NCBI RefSeq assembly: GCF_001306145.1
Contig: NZ_LGKO01000002.1
Coordinates: 682,001 to 746,000, forward strand
Source: Thermanaerothrix daxensis
GTDB taxonomy: Bacteria; Chloroflexota; Anaerolineae; Anaerolineales; Anaerolineaceae
Length of the DNA: 64,000 nt
Reading direction: 5' to 3'
Shown here: positions 7,699-14,451 of the stretch, in pieces
How positions within the stretch are numbered: position 1 is the first letter of the stretch
Layout: every line of letters begins with the position of its first letter
Made by a program: the position numbers and the translations under genes
Notes under the pieces: generated by a model
What the model was told of the DNA's origin: nothing
Seen by the model: only the letters and a program-made list of their open reading frames with translations
Databases searched by the model: none

Positions 7699-8001
7699 AT
7701 GCGCTACGCAATGGATTTAGAAGGTCGAACTGTAACTTACAATAGGACGGCAACTGAAACTGAGGTGAGCCGGCTCTTTTGTGCGGCAGTGGTCAGCAAA
7801 CGCTTCCGTGAGCAATTGCTGGCTGACCCGATTCTAGCCGTTGCCCAGGGGTATAACGGCGAATCCTTCAACCTGCCACAAGAGGCCTTGGAACGCTTGA
7901 GCCACATCCGGGCAGACTCACTCAGTGATTTTGCGGCCCAATTCATTGCTTGCGAGACACCTGTGCGGGTTGAGTTCCCGGTATCTGCGAGTGTGCACTG
8001 A
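7699..8001 (+). CDS. small NHLP/Nif11-like protein, possible RiPP precursor or relative
   Basis: A 100-residue protein. ATG 7699 has a textbook GGAGGT 5 nt upstream; an in-frame GTG at 7666 is less likely. The core (about residues 24-80: SRLFCAAVVSKRFREQLLAD, PILAVAQGYNGESFNL, RLSHIRADSLSDFAAQF) resembles the short helical leader regions of the nitrile-hydratase-like leader peptide / Nif11 clan, small forms of which occur in Chloroflexota. The C-terminal tail (CETPVRVEFPVSASVH) would be the core if it were a RiPP precursor; it lacks Cys/Ser-rich runs. No maturation enzyme is visible in the window, so the role is open. It lies 24 nt upstream of the HD-GYP gene, so co-transcription is likely. 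Confidence 0.6.
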   Translation: MRYAMDLEGRTVTYNRTATETEVSRLFCAAVVSKRFREQLLADPILAVAQGYNGESFNLPQEALERLSHIRADSLSDFAAQFIACETPVRVEFPVSASVH

Positions 8002-8025
8002 TCCGGGACAATGAGGTGACGGCGG

Positions 8026-9213
8026 TTGCGAGACGATGATAACCCTGAGTTGAGGTTCTTCCCCATGGATGCTCGCCTTCCGGATACGGGTGAATTGCGG
8101 CGCTTGGTGGCCGAGTCGGTGACTAAAACCGGCTTTGAGCCGACTACGTCCTCATTTGCCCCTTCAATGCCCACTTATGAGGACCCTCTCAGTGCGGCAT
8201 TGAGCGGATTGGCGACATGTGGGGTGAACGTAACCCGGGCGGCTTTTTGCAAGGTTGTGATTCTTGGAGAGGAGTGGGGGTTCGAAAGTCGTGCAGTGGC
8301 GTTTGCGGATGGGGGTGGACACATCCGACGGACTGCAGAGCCCTTCTACGCTCAGCGCTTATACCATCAGGTTGTTACTTCGGGTTCTCCTTTGCTCATC
8401 TCGCGCGGGCAGGATTCCTTAAGCCTGGATGAGGGGCGTACCCTTCGCTACCATGATGCTAGAGCATTATTCCTTGCGTCAATTGGAGAGGACTCTTCGC
8501 AGGTAAGAGGCGTTCTGATCATAGGTGTCAAGCAGTCGGCACATTTTCACGATGGGCAACTGAGGTTAGCCGGGCTATTGGCGCGATATGCCCCTTCGCT
8601 GATAGATTATGTGACCCGGCCGGAGGCACGTCCACCGCTATATAACGATGTGGTCATGCTCTCGAAAAGCATCGAGGCGTATGATTTATCCATCACCCAG
8701 CATAGTATGACCATGGTTCAGATGGCCGAGCGGCTGGCCGAGCGCCTGGGGTGCCTGCCGACCGAGATAAAAACGATAGGTCTGGCGGCTCTGCTCCACG
8801 ATTTGGGAAAGGTGGGTGTCCCGACGGTCATTTTGCAAAAACCAGGTTCTCTTTCTCCGGAAGAATGGGTGTTGATGCGTCGTCACCCCGAGATTGGGGC
8901 TCAGATTGTCCAAACGGTTACCGGTTTAAGCGGTGTGGCAACTATCATCCAGTGTCACCACGAAAACTTTGATGGGAGTGGCTATCCTCACGGTTTAAGG
9001 GGCTGTCAGATCCCGTTGGGGGCCCGCATTTTGGCAGTTGTGGATGCATTTGAAGCCATTACCAGCGGGCGGGTGTACCGACCGCCTCGCTCGCCGGAAG
9101 CGGCTCTACAGGAAATTCAGCGCTGTGCAGGTACTCAATTCGATCCACAGATTGTTGAGGCGTTCGTAGCGCTGATCCATGAAGAAGGGTTTAACGCTAA
9201 TCAGGGGGAGTAA
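8026..9213 (+). CDS. GAF-like/HD-GYP domain protein, likely cyclic-di-GMP phosphodiesterase
   Basis: A 395-residue protein. The start is TTG 8026 with GAGGTGA 6 nt upstream; the next ATG (8065) has no such site. Residues about 45-190 look like a GAF-type sensory domain. Residues about 205-390 are an HD-GYP domain with the metal-binding HDLGK, HHENFDGSGYP (the GYP signature) and DAFEAITSGRVYR. The catalytic residues look intact, so cyclic dinucleotide hydrolysis is expected. No membrane segment is apparent, so it is probably cytoplasmic. It probably shares a transcript with the small NHLP-like protein; whether the two work together is inference. Confidence 0.88.
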   Translation: MRDDDNPELRFFPMDARLPDTGELRRLVAESVTKTGFEPTTSSFAPSMPTYEDPLSAALSGLATCGVNVTRAAFCKVVILGEEWGFESRAVAFADGGGHIRRTAEPFYAQRLYHQVVTSGSPLLISRGQDSLSLDEGRTLRYHDARALFLASIGEDSSQVRGVLIIGVKQSAHFHDGQLRLAGLLARYAPSLIDYVTRPEARPPLYNDVVMLSKSIEAYDLSITQHSMTMVQMAERLAERLGCLPTEIKTIGLAALLHDLGKVGVPTVILQKPGSLSPEEWVLMRRHPEIGAQIVQTVTGLSGVATIIQCHHENFDGSGYPHGLRGCQIPLGARILAVVDAFEAITSGRVYRPPRSPEAALQEIQRCAGTQFDPQIVEAFVALIHEEGFNANQGE

Positions 9214-9238
9214 AGCGTTGCACCAGAACCGGGGTACT

Positions 9239-9268
9239 GTCGGGCGCAGGATTTCTCCTGCGCCCGAC
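9239..9268 (+). terminator. 13-bp hairpin after the HD-GYP gene
   Basis: GTCGGGCGCAGGA (9239-9251) pairs perfectly with TCCTGCGCCCGAC (9256-9268) around a TTTC loop. GGGTTTAAT follows. A very stable stem with a short T stretch. Confidence 0.75.
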
Positions 9269-9307
9269 GGGTTTAATCACCTTGTACCGGGTTGGTTCTT
9301 TCATCAG

Positions 9308-9343
9308 TGGACCCGGTAAAGCACTTTCCTGTTACCGGGTCCA
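9308..9343 (-). terminator. 12-bp hairpin downstream of the serine protease gene
   Basis: TGGACCCGGTAA (9308-9319) pairs with TTACCGGGTCCA (9332-9343). It lies 3' of the minus-strand protease gene in a convergent gap. No T run follows on the minus strand, so termination efficiency is uncertain. Confidence 0.5.
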
Positions 9344-9361
9344 TCACAGAGTTTCCAGGTA

Positions 9362-10951
9362 TTAGGGCAGAGCCCCCACTACATCAAACGTATCTAGCGC
9401 CTGATCCAGAGCATCCAGGTCGCTATCGCTCATAGCGTTGAATAAAATGGTTACAAGGTAGGCGGTTTTGTTCTGTTTAGGGCGGGCGGTTAGTACAACC
9501 AGGGCGTTACCGGCACCTCCACAGTTGATGTACAAGTCATAAGCACCTTCATAAGCACTGTCCTCGTATTTATAGCGCCCTTGTAGTTTGCAGGAAACCT
9601 GATAAGAGTCTCGGTAGGCATCTAGCAATTGGATGTAACCAGCCAATTGGGCCACTTGATCTGAAACTGCGAAAAAGATTCCCGGTTCATCCCAATAGTT
9701 GGCGAAATTATTCAGACTGGCAGCCGCGGTAATACTGGCACCAATGACGGTGTTATCAAGTACCCAGGGTGAACCATCTACTTCGGTCCACGAGGAAGGA
9801 ATGGCGACCTGGATGGCCCCAAAGTTATCTTGAACTAGTACATAGTCTGTGGGGGCTGCCGTACCTGAGCCTGAAACCTCACTTGCCAATTCTTCCGCAA
9901 AGGAGAACTTCGTGGTGAGGGGTTGACCATTTAATTCACCAGAAAGGTATTCCTGGGTATCGAAACGCAGGACTTCGATGGCGATTGTGCTGTCGGAACC
10001 GCGGGTGCGCAGGATGTCGCAGTAGTCCCCCATGGTACCGTCTGTAGCCAGAACCAGCCCTTCCATGCGGGTGATGATATCCCCTCCCTGAATGCCCGCC
10101 TTGCCCGCAGGAGAACCTGACTGAACAGAGGCTACCCAGATCCCGCTCAGACTACCGTCTTCCGACATGACTGCCTGGCCGTTTACACCGATGGACTCGA
10201 AGTCTTTACCACTTCGTAGCACCTCTATGACTTTCATGGCATCCTGGGCACGGATGGCGAAGTTCATGTCGTACACATTGTTTCCAGCGTAATTGATTCC
10301 CACCACGCGTGCCTGACTATCCACCAGCGGGCCACCCGAATTCCCTCCCCGGATACGTGCATCGTGCTCAATGACGGCAGGGATGGAAGCCCAACTGGTT
10401 TTTCCATCAGCCTTGGCTTTGGAGACAATCCCCTTGGTCAGGGTGTATTCTGGATCGCCCAATGGGAAACCTGCGGCATATACTTCCAGGCCGGGGTTGA
10501 TCTCTCCCTGATGCAAGTCAAGGTAAGGAAAGCCATCGCCCTCAATATCAATTACCGCCAAGTCCCAACATTCCGATACCCCCAAGATGCGCGCGTTGCG
10601 AGGCTGGCTTTCGCCCCCAACCCATACTTTGATCAGGGCAGCGCCGGTAACCACGTGGTTGTTGGTAACGGCAATCCCCGAAGGATCAATGATGAAGCCC
10701 GAACCCCTCCCGGCCACATTCAACATCAATCCAACCTCGGGGTCTATAAAGGTGCCCTGTGCTTCAATCTGCACTGTGGCCCTTTTGAGATCCTCTATAC
10801 TGGTGATAGGCTGGGGCCCTTGAGGAGTGGGGGTGTTAACAATGGCAGGAGGTTGTGTGGGCTCGGGGATGGAGGTGGCGGGGCCTGTTCCCGAGCAGGC
10901 AACGAGGATTAAAGTCACGATAAGAAACAAAGAGACGTTCTTGAAGGACAT
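9362..10951 (-). CDS. HtrA-like trypsin-family serine protease, lipoprotein with PDZ domain
   Basis: The preferred start at 10951 (AAAGGAAC upstream) gives 529 residues and places a lipoprotein signal at the N-terminus (FLIVTLILVAC, lipobox LVAC), so the mature protein should be anchored on the outside of the membrane. A Pro/Thr-rich linker precedes the protease domain. The triad is His in TNNHVV, Asp in DLAVIDI and Ser in GNSGGPL. A PDZ domain follows (GSPAGKAGIQGGDIITRMEG). About 170 C-terminal residues form an extra domain I do not recognise. In-frame codons further upstream would extend the protein but would bury the signal peptide. A role in envelope protein quality control is expected. 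Confidence 0.9.
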   Translation of the reverse strand: MSFKNVSLFLIVTLILVACSGTGPATSIPEPTQPPAIVNTPTPQGPQPITSIEDLKRATVQIEAQGTFIDPEVGLMLNVAGRGSGFIIDPSGIAVTNNHVVTGAALIKVWVGGESQPRNARILGVSECWDLAVIDIEGDGFPYLDLHQGEINPGLEVYAAGFPLGDPEYTLTKGIVSKAKADGKTSWASIPAVIEHDARIRGGNSGGPLVDSQARVVGINYAGNNVYDMNFAIRAQDAMKVIEVLRSGKDFESIGVNGQAVMSEDGSLSGIWVASVQSGSPAGKAGIQGGDIITRMEGLVLATDGTMGDYCDILRTRGSDSTIAIEVLRFDTQEYLSGELNGQPLTTKFSFAEELASEVSGSGTAAPTDYVLVQDNFGAIQVAIPSSWTEVDGSPWVLDNTVIGASITAAASLNNFANYWDEPGIFFAVSDQVAQLAGYIQLLDAYRDSYQVSCKLQGRYKYEDSAYEGAYDLYINCGGAGNALVVLTARPKQNKTAYLVTILFNAMSDSDLDALDQALDTFDVVGALP

Positions 10952-11176
10952 TAGATAGGTTCCTTTCTGTAATTGGAGAAGTTGTGAGCCTGCCCTGGAA
11001 ACAATCTTCTCTTCCCCCTGACCAGCCCCATAGACATGCTTATTGAGTTTCACTTTATTTTACTATATTCCGTATTCCCAACAGAATATATCAGAAAAAA
11101 GATCAAGCGTTTCAAGAAGGATTGACCTATCATTGGTCTAAGACCCCAAAAGGGGCGAAAAAGAAAAGGGAGGCAC

Positions 11177-11205
11177 TTGACGATTTGAGAGCCTCGCGGT
11201 ATATT
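11177..11205 (+). promoter_or_regulatory. promoter for tRNA-Arg
   Basis: TTGACG (11177-11182), a 17-nt spacer and TATATT (11200-11205). The predicted start is about 7 nt before the tRNA. Confidence 0.85.
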
Positions 11206-11218
11206 ATGGACGCACAAC

Positions 11219-11292
11219 GCCCTCGTAGCTCAAATGGATAGAGCGTTTGCTTGCGGAGCAAAAGGCTGCGTGTTCGAGTCACGCCGAGGGCA
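11219..11292 (+). tRNA. tRNA-Arg (anticodon GCG)
   Basis: Acceptor GCCCTCG/CGAGGGC, D arm GCTC/GAGC, anticodon stem TTTGC/GCAAA with loop TTGCGGA (anticodon GCG), T arm GCGTG/CACGC with TTCGAGT. Discriminator A, no encoded CCA. Most bacteria read CGN with an ACG anticodon edited to inosine, so a GCG isoacceptor is less usual. Confidence 0.95.
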
Positions 11293-11300
11293 CAGATGGC

Positions 11301-11327
11301 AGAGCGGTTGGGAAAGCCGCTCTTTTT
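11301..11327 (+). terminator. terminator after tRNA-Arg
   Basis: AGAGCGG (11301-11307) pairs with CCGCTCT (11317-11323), followed by TTTTT. It separates the tRNA from surE. Confidence 0.8.
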
Positions 11328-11357
11328 CATTCCATAAGTTCAATGATGGGGATCACT

Positions 11358-12164
11358 ATGCAAAAACCTTTGATACTGCTCACCAATGATGACGGCGTAG
11401 ATTCACCCGGCCTTTGGGCAGCTGCTCGTATCCTGACCAGGTTGGGGGAGGTTGTAGTGGTAGCTCCTCGCGAGCAATCTACAGGGGCGGGGCGAAGCAT
11501 GCCCCACTTATCCAATGGGCGGATCGAACGGCGAGAACGGCAAGAGGGTGACCGTACCTGGGTGGCTTTTGGTGTGCATGGTACCCCGGCTCAGGCTGTG
11601 GATCATGCCCTCTTGGAATTGTTGCCCCGTTATCCCGATTTGGTGATCTCAGGAATCAACTACGGTGAAAATGTGGGCACTGGCATCACCATTTCGGGAA
11701 CTATCGGCGCGGCTATGGAAGCCGCTTCGTTCGGCATTCCCGCACTGGCGGTCTCACTTCAGACGGGCATTCAAAACCACCTGACCCACTCGGAAGAGGT
11801 TGATTTTTCAACTGCTGCTTATTTTACGGGCTACTTTGCCCAGCGCATTTTGGAGCACGGTTTGCCCGGTGATGTGCAGATTCTTAAAGTTGAGGTGCCA
11901 GCACTGGCTACCCCTGAGACGCCATGGCGGGTCACCCGATTGGCCATGCACCGCTATTACGTTCCTTACTCTACCCGCAAGGGCGGGTTGGGCGAAGAAG
12001 CCCCTCTGGGCTACCGTGTGGAGGTTTCCCCAGAGGAGGTATCTGCGGATTCGGATATCTACGCCCTGCTTTATGATCGCGTGGTCTCGGTGACCCCGCT
12101 GACCCTAGACATGACAGCGCGCTATCCTCTCCAAGCCCTGGAAGCGCATCTTCGCCAGGGGTAG
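11358..12164 (+). CDS. surE: 5'/3'-nucleotidase SurE
   Basis: A nucleoside monophosphate phosphatase of about 268 residues, with the N-terminal metal-binding signature LLTNDDGVDSPGL, the conserved GTPAQAVDHAL, and SGINYGENVGTGITISGT. Length fits the family. ATG 11358 has GGGGA 5 nt upstream; the in-frame ATGs at 11343 and 11346 are less well placed. The gene stands alone after tRNA-Arg and converges on an Rrf2-type regulator 10 nt away. SurE proteins are linked to stress survival and nucleotide recycling. Confidence 0.95.
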   Translation: MQKPLILLTNDDGVDSPGLWAAARILTRLGEVVVVAPREQSTGAGRSMPHLSNGRIERRERQEGDRTWVAFGVHGTPAQAVDHALLELLPRYPDLVISGINYGENVGTGITISGTIGAAMEAASFGIPALAVSLQTGIQNHLTHSEEVDFSTAAYFTGYFAQRILEHGLPGDVQILKVEVPALATPETPWRVTRLAMHRYYVPYSTRKGGLGEEAPLGYRVEVSPEEVSADSDIYALLYDRVVSVTPLTLDMTARYPLQALEAHLRQG

Positions 12165-12174
12165 ATGAGCCCCC

Positions 12175-12588
12175 CTATCTAGCGATGGAGGCAGTTGCCA
12201 CATTGGCAAAAGTGGCCCGACGGAGGCGTTCAACCAGTTCTTCTTTGGCTTCGCACCAGATAGGGCGTAGCGCGCAGCTTTCTCCGAAGGGGCAGGCATC
12301 AGGCGATTGGGTGCATTCATTCAGCATAATTGGGCCGTCAATGGCTTCAACTACCTCGAGAACCGTAATTTCCTGGGGCGGCTTGGCCAGAGAAACCCCT
12401 CCGCGTGCGCCGCGGGAGGTGTGGATTAACCCGGCGATGGAAAGTTGCGAGATGATTTTGGCCAGAAAAGAAGGTGGAATGTGTTGTTGTTCGGCAATCT
12501 CGCTGGTTGCTGCGCGCTGGTTGGGCCCCAATTGTGCCAGGTAGTAGATGGCACGCAAGGCGTAATCGGCTTGACGAGTGATTTGCAT
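12175..12588 (-). CDS. Rrf2-family transcriptional regulator with Fe-S-type cysteine cluster
   Basis: A 137-residue protein with the Rrf2 winged-helix N-terminus (MQITRQADYALRAIYYLAQL, IPPSFLAKIISQL, GARGGVSLAKPP). Near residues 91-105 it carries three cysteines spaced C-x6-C-x5-C (ECTQSPDAC, PFGESC), as in the iron-sulfur members IscR and NsrR; a fourth Cys follows (PIWC). A [2Fe-2S] or [4Fe-4S] sensor is therefore likely. No isc/suf or nitric-oxide genes lie next to it, so the regulon is unknown. It is divergent from the thioesterase, with about 145 AT-rich bases between. Confidence 0.9.
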   Translation of the reverse strand: MQITRQADYALRAIYYLAQLGPNQRAATSEIAEQQHIPPSFLAKIISQLSIAGLIHTSRGARGGVSLAKPPQEITVLEVVEAIDGPIMLNECTQSPDACPFGESCALRPIWCEAKEELVERLRRATFANVATASIAR

Positions 12589-12697
12589 TGTCCCTATCCC
12601 TCTTTTCAGAAATATAGGTAGAAATTATCTGTTTATTTAGTTTATGCGTTTGTTAAATCTGTAACAAGTGACTAAGATCATTGCTGCAGGATGACCT

Positions 12698-12727
12698 TTG
12701 ACGTAGTTCCAGTCCATCCGGTATAAT
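12698..12727 (+). promoter_or_regulatory. promoter giving a nearly leaderless thioesterase mRNA
   Basis: TTGACG (12698-12703), an 18-nt spacer and TATAAT (12722-12727). The predicted RNA start at about 12734 is one base before ATG 12735. No ribosome binding site is present. Confidence 0.75.
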
Positions 12728-12734
12728 CCTTGGC

Positions 12735-13172
12735 ATGAGTGAGACGTTCCGTTTTTACTATCCAATCCAAGTTCGCTATGGGGACCTGGATCCCCAGTGG
12801 CATGTGAATAACGCGCGTTTTCTCACGTATTTGGAGCAAGCGCGCCTGGCGTATTTGATCCATCTGGGTCTGTTTGACGGTCATTCCTTCCTCGATCTGG
12901 GGCTGATTGTGGCGGACATCCACATCGCTTACCGCGCGCCGATCGCCTTGATGGAGGAGTTGCGCGTTGGGGTGAAGACCGTACGTTTGGGCCAGAAGAG
13001 CCTGAAAATGGCCTATGTGATTGAGAATCCTTCCAGTGGGCAGGTGAAAGCCCAGGCAGAGGTTGTCATGGTGGCATACGATTATCATCGTCAAGTCAGC
13101 GTTCCTTTAAGTCCGCATTGGCGTGAGGTTATCGCTGCGTTTGAAGGCATTCCAGAATACGCTGAAGGATGA
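12735..13172 (+). CDS. acyl-CoA thioesterase, 4-hydroxybenzoyl-CoA thioesterase/YbgC type
   Basis: A 145-residue single hot-dog-fold protein. The family pattern is clear in RYGDLDPQWHVNNARFLTYL, where the Asp after Gly-Asp-Leu and the HVNNARF stretch mark the catalytic loop and helix. The second conserved region is ADIHIAYRAP. Members hydrolyse acyl-CoA thioesters in the cytoplasm; substrate cannot be told. The gene is transcribed from a promoter right at its start codon and overlaps the M42 peptidase gene by ATGA, so translation of the two is probably coupled. Confidence 0.9.
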   Translation: MSETFRFYYPIQVRYGDLDPQWHVNNARFLTYLEQARLAYLIHLGLFDGHSFLDLGLIVADIHIAYRAPIALMEELRVGVKTVRLGQKSLKMAYVIENPSSGQVKAQAEVVMVAYDYHRQVSVPLSPHWREVIAAFEGIPEYAEG

Positions 13173-14230
13173 GAAACATGGTGAATTTGCCTGATATCCA
13201 TACGGAGGACCTACTGGATTTCCTGACCGGTTTGCTTAATACACCGAGCCCGACCGGCTTTACGGATCTGGCCATGGATTATGTGGAGCACGCTCTGCGC
13301 CAGTTGGGAGGTGTAAGTATGGAACGTACTCCCAAGGGGGCTCTCTTGGCTTGTATGGAGGGCGAAACCGAGGTGGCTCCCTGGGGTGTGGCCACCCATG
13401 TGGATACACTGGGTGCGATGGTCAAAGAGATAAAACCCAATGGGCGTTTGAGAATGACACCTATCGGTGGTTTTGCTTGGAACACGGTAGAAACCGAAGG
13501 ATGTACGATTTTTACCCATGAGGGTCGGCGTTATCGCGGAAGTATTCTGATTGCAACGGCTTCTTCCCATGTGCACGGTAAGCGTACCGCTGAGACGCCG
13601 CGAGATGCGGAGAATATGGAAGTTCGCCTGGATGCACGCACTAGAAACGCGGAGGAAACACGCGCTCTGGGCATCGAGGTGGGCGATTTCATTGCTTTTG
13701 ATCCGCGAGTTGAGGTTAATGAAGGGTTTGTGCGCTCCCGACACCTGGATGATAAAGCAGGGGTAACGTGTGTTGTAGCAGCCATGCAGGCACTGGTTCG
13801 GGCCCACCTCAAGCCCCGACGTTCGCTTTATGCCCTTTTTAGCAATTACGAGGAAGTCGGGCACGGTGCCTCTGCTGGGCTGCCAGCAGATTTGAGGGAG
13901 TTGATTGTAGTGGACATGGCGGCGATTGGCGAGGGGCAGACTTCAGACGAGTTCCATGCCACGCTGTGTGTGAAGGACTCGCATGGGCCTTATGATCGGG
14001 GGCTGAGCCTGCGGTTACGCAATCTGGCTGAGCAGTATCAGATCCCGTACAAAGTGGATATTTACCCGAATTACGGGTCAGATGGGGGTGCTTTCTGGCG
14101 GGCAGGTGGAAACGCACCAGTGGCTTTGATTGGTCCAGGGGTAGATGCCTCTCACAATTACGAGCGTACCCATGTAGAAGCCCTTTTAGCAACCACCCGT
14201 TGGTTACTGGCTTACGCGCTGAACGCGTGA
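13169..14230 (+). CDS. M42-family metallopeptidase (glutamyl aminopeptidase/cellulase-like)
   Basis: A cytoplasmic dinuclear metal aminopeptidase of 353 residues. Putative metal ligands appear in ATHVDTLG (His, Asp), RHLDDKAG (bridging Asp), NYEEVGHG (catalytic and ligand Glu), VVDMAAIGEG (Asp) and the C-terminal ASHNYERTH (His). ATG 13169 overlaps the thioesterase stop (ATGA); an in-frame ATG nine bases on (13178) is also possible. Family members form large oligomers that trim peptides. The partner upstream, a thioesterase, does not suggest a particular substrate. Confidence 0.9.
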   Translation: MRNMVNLPDIHTEDLLDFLTGLLNTPSPTGFTDLAMDYVEHALRQLGGVSMERTPKGALLACMEGETEVAPWGVATHVDTLGAMVKEIKPNGRLRMTPIGGFAWNTVETEGCTIFTHEGRRYRGSILIATASSHVHGKRTAETPRDAENMEVRLDARTRNAEETRALGIEVGDFIAFDPRVEVNEGFVRSRHLDDKAGVTCVVAAMQALVRAHLKPRRSLYALFSNYEEVGHGASAGLPADLRELIVVDMAAIGEGQTSDEFHATLCVKDSHGPYDRGLSLRLRNLAEQYQIPYKVDIYPNYGSDGGAFWRAGGNAPVALIGPGVDASHNYERTHVEALLATTRWLLAYALNA

Positions 14231-14284
14231 GCAGGGTCTGCAGAGCCTGAGTTAGGGCAACCTTTTACGGTTTTGAGGAGGCTC

Positions 14285-14312
14285 TCGACAAGCCTTTAAA
14301 CTCTGGTAGAAT
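14285..14312 (+). promoter_or_regulatory. candidate clpC promoter
   Basis: TCGACA (14285-14290), a 16-nt spacer and TAGAAT (14307-14312), leaving a leader of about 130 nt before clpC. I see no CIRCE or CtsR-type repeat in the 220-nt gap. Confidence 0.5.
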
Positions 14313-14451
14313 TACACATAAAATGGGGATATGGTAGATCCCCTCGACAAATTGAAGGATGTTGTTTCGGGTCGCGCTGTTTTGCGCTACCGTGATCGGA
14401 CGTGAATCGAGTTTATTGGAAAGTTGGTTTTTACGTTGAAGGAGGATTACC

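Noticed and set aside
12185-12544. Plus-strand open frame opposite the Rrf2 gene
   Set aside because: Antisense to a clear regulator gene; Ser/Arg-rich translation with no family resemblance.
14231-14451. CIRCE or CtsR operator before clpC
   Set aside because: No matching inverted or direct repeat could be found in the gap.
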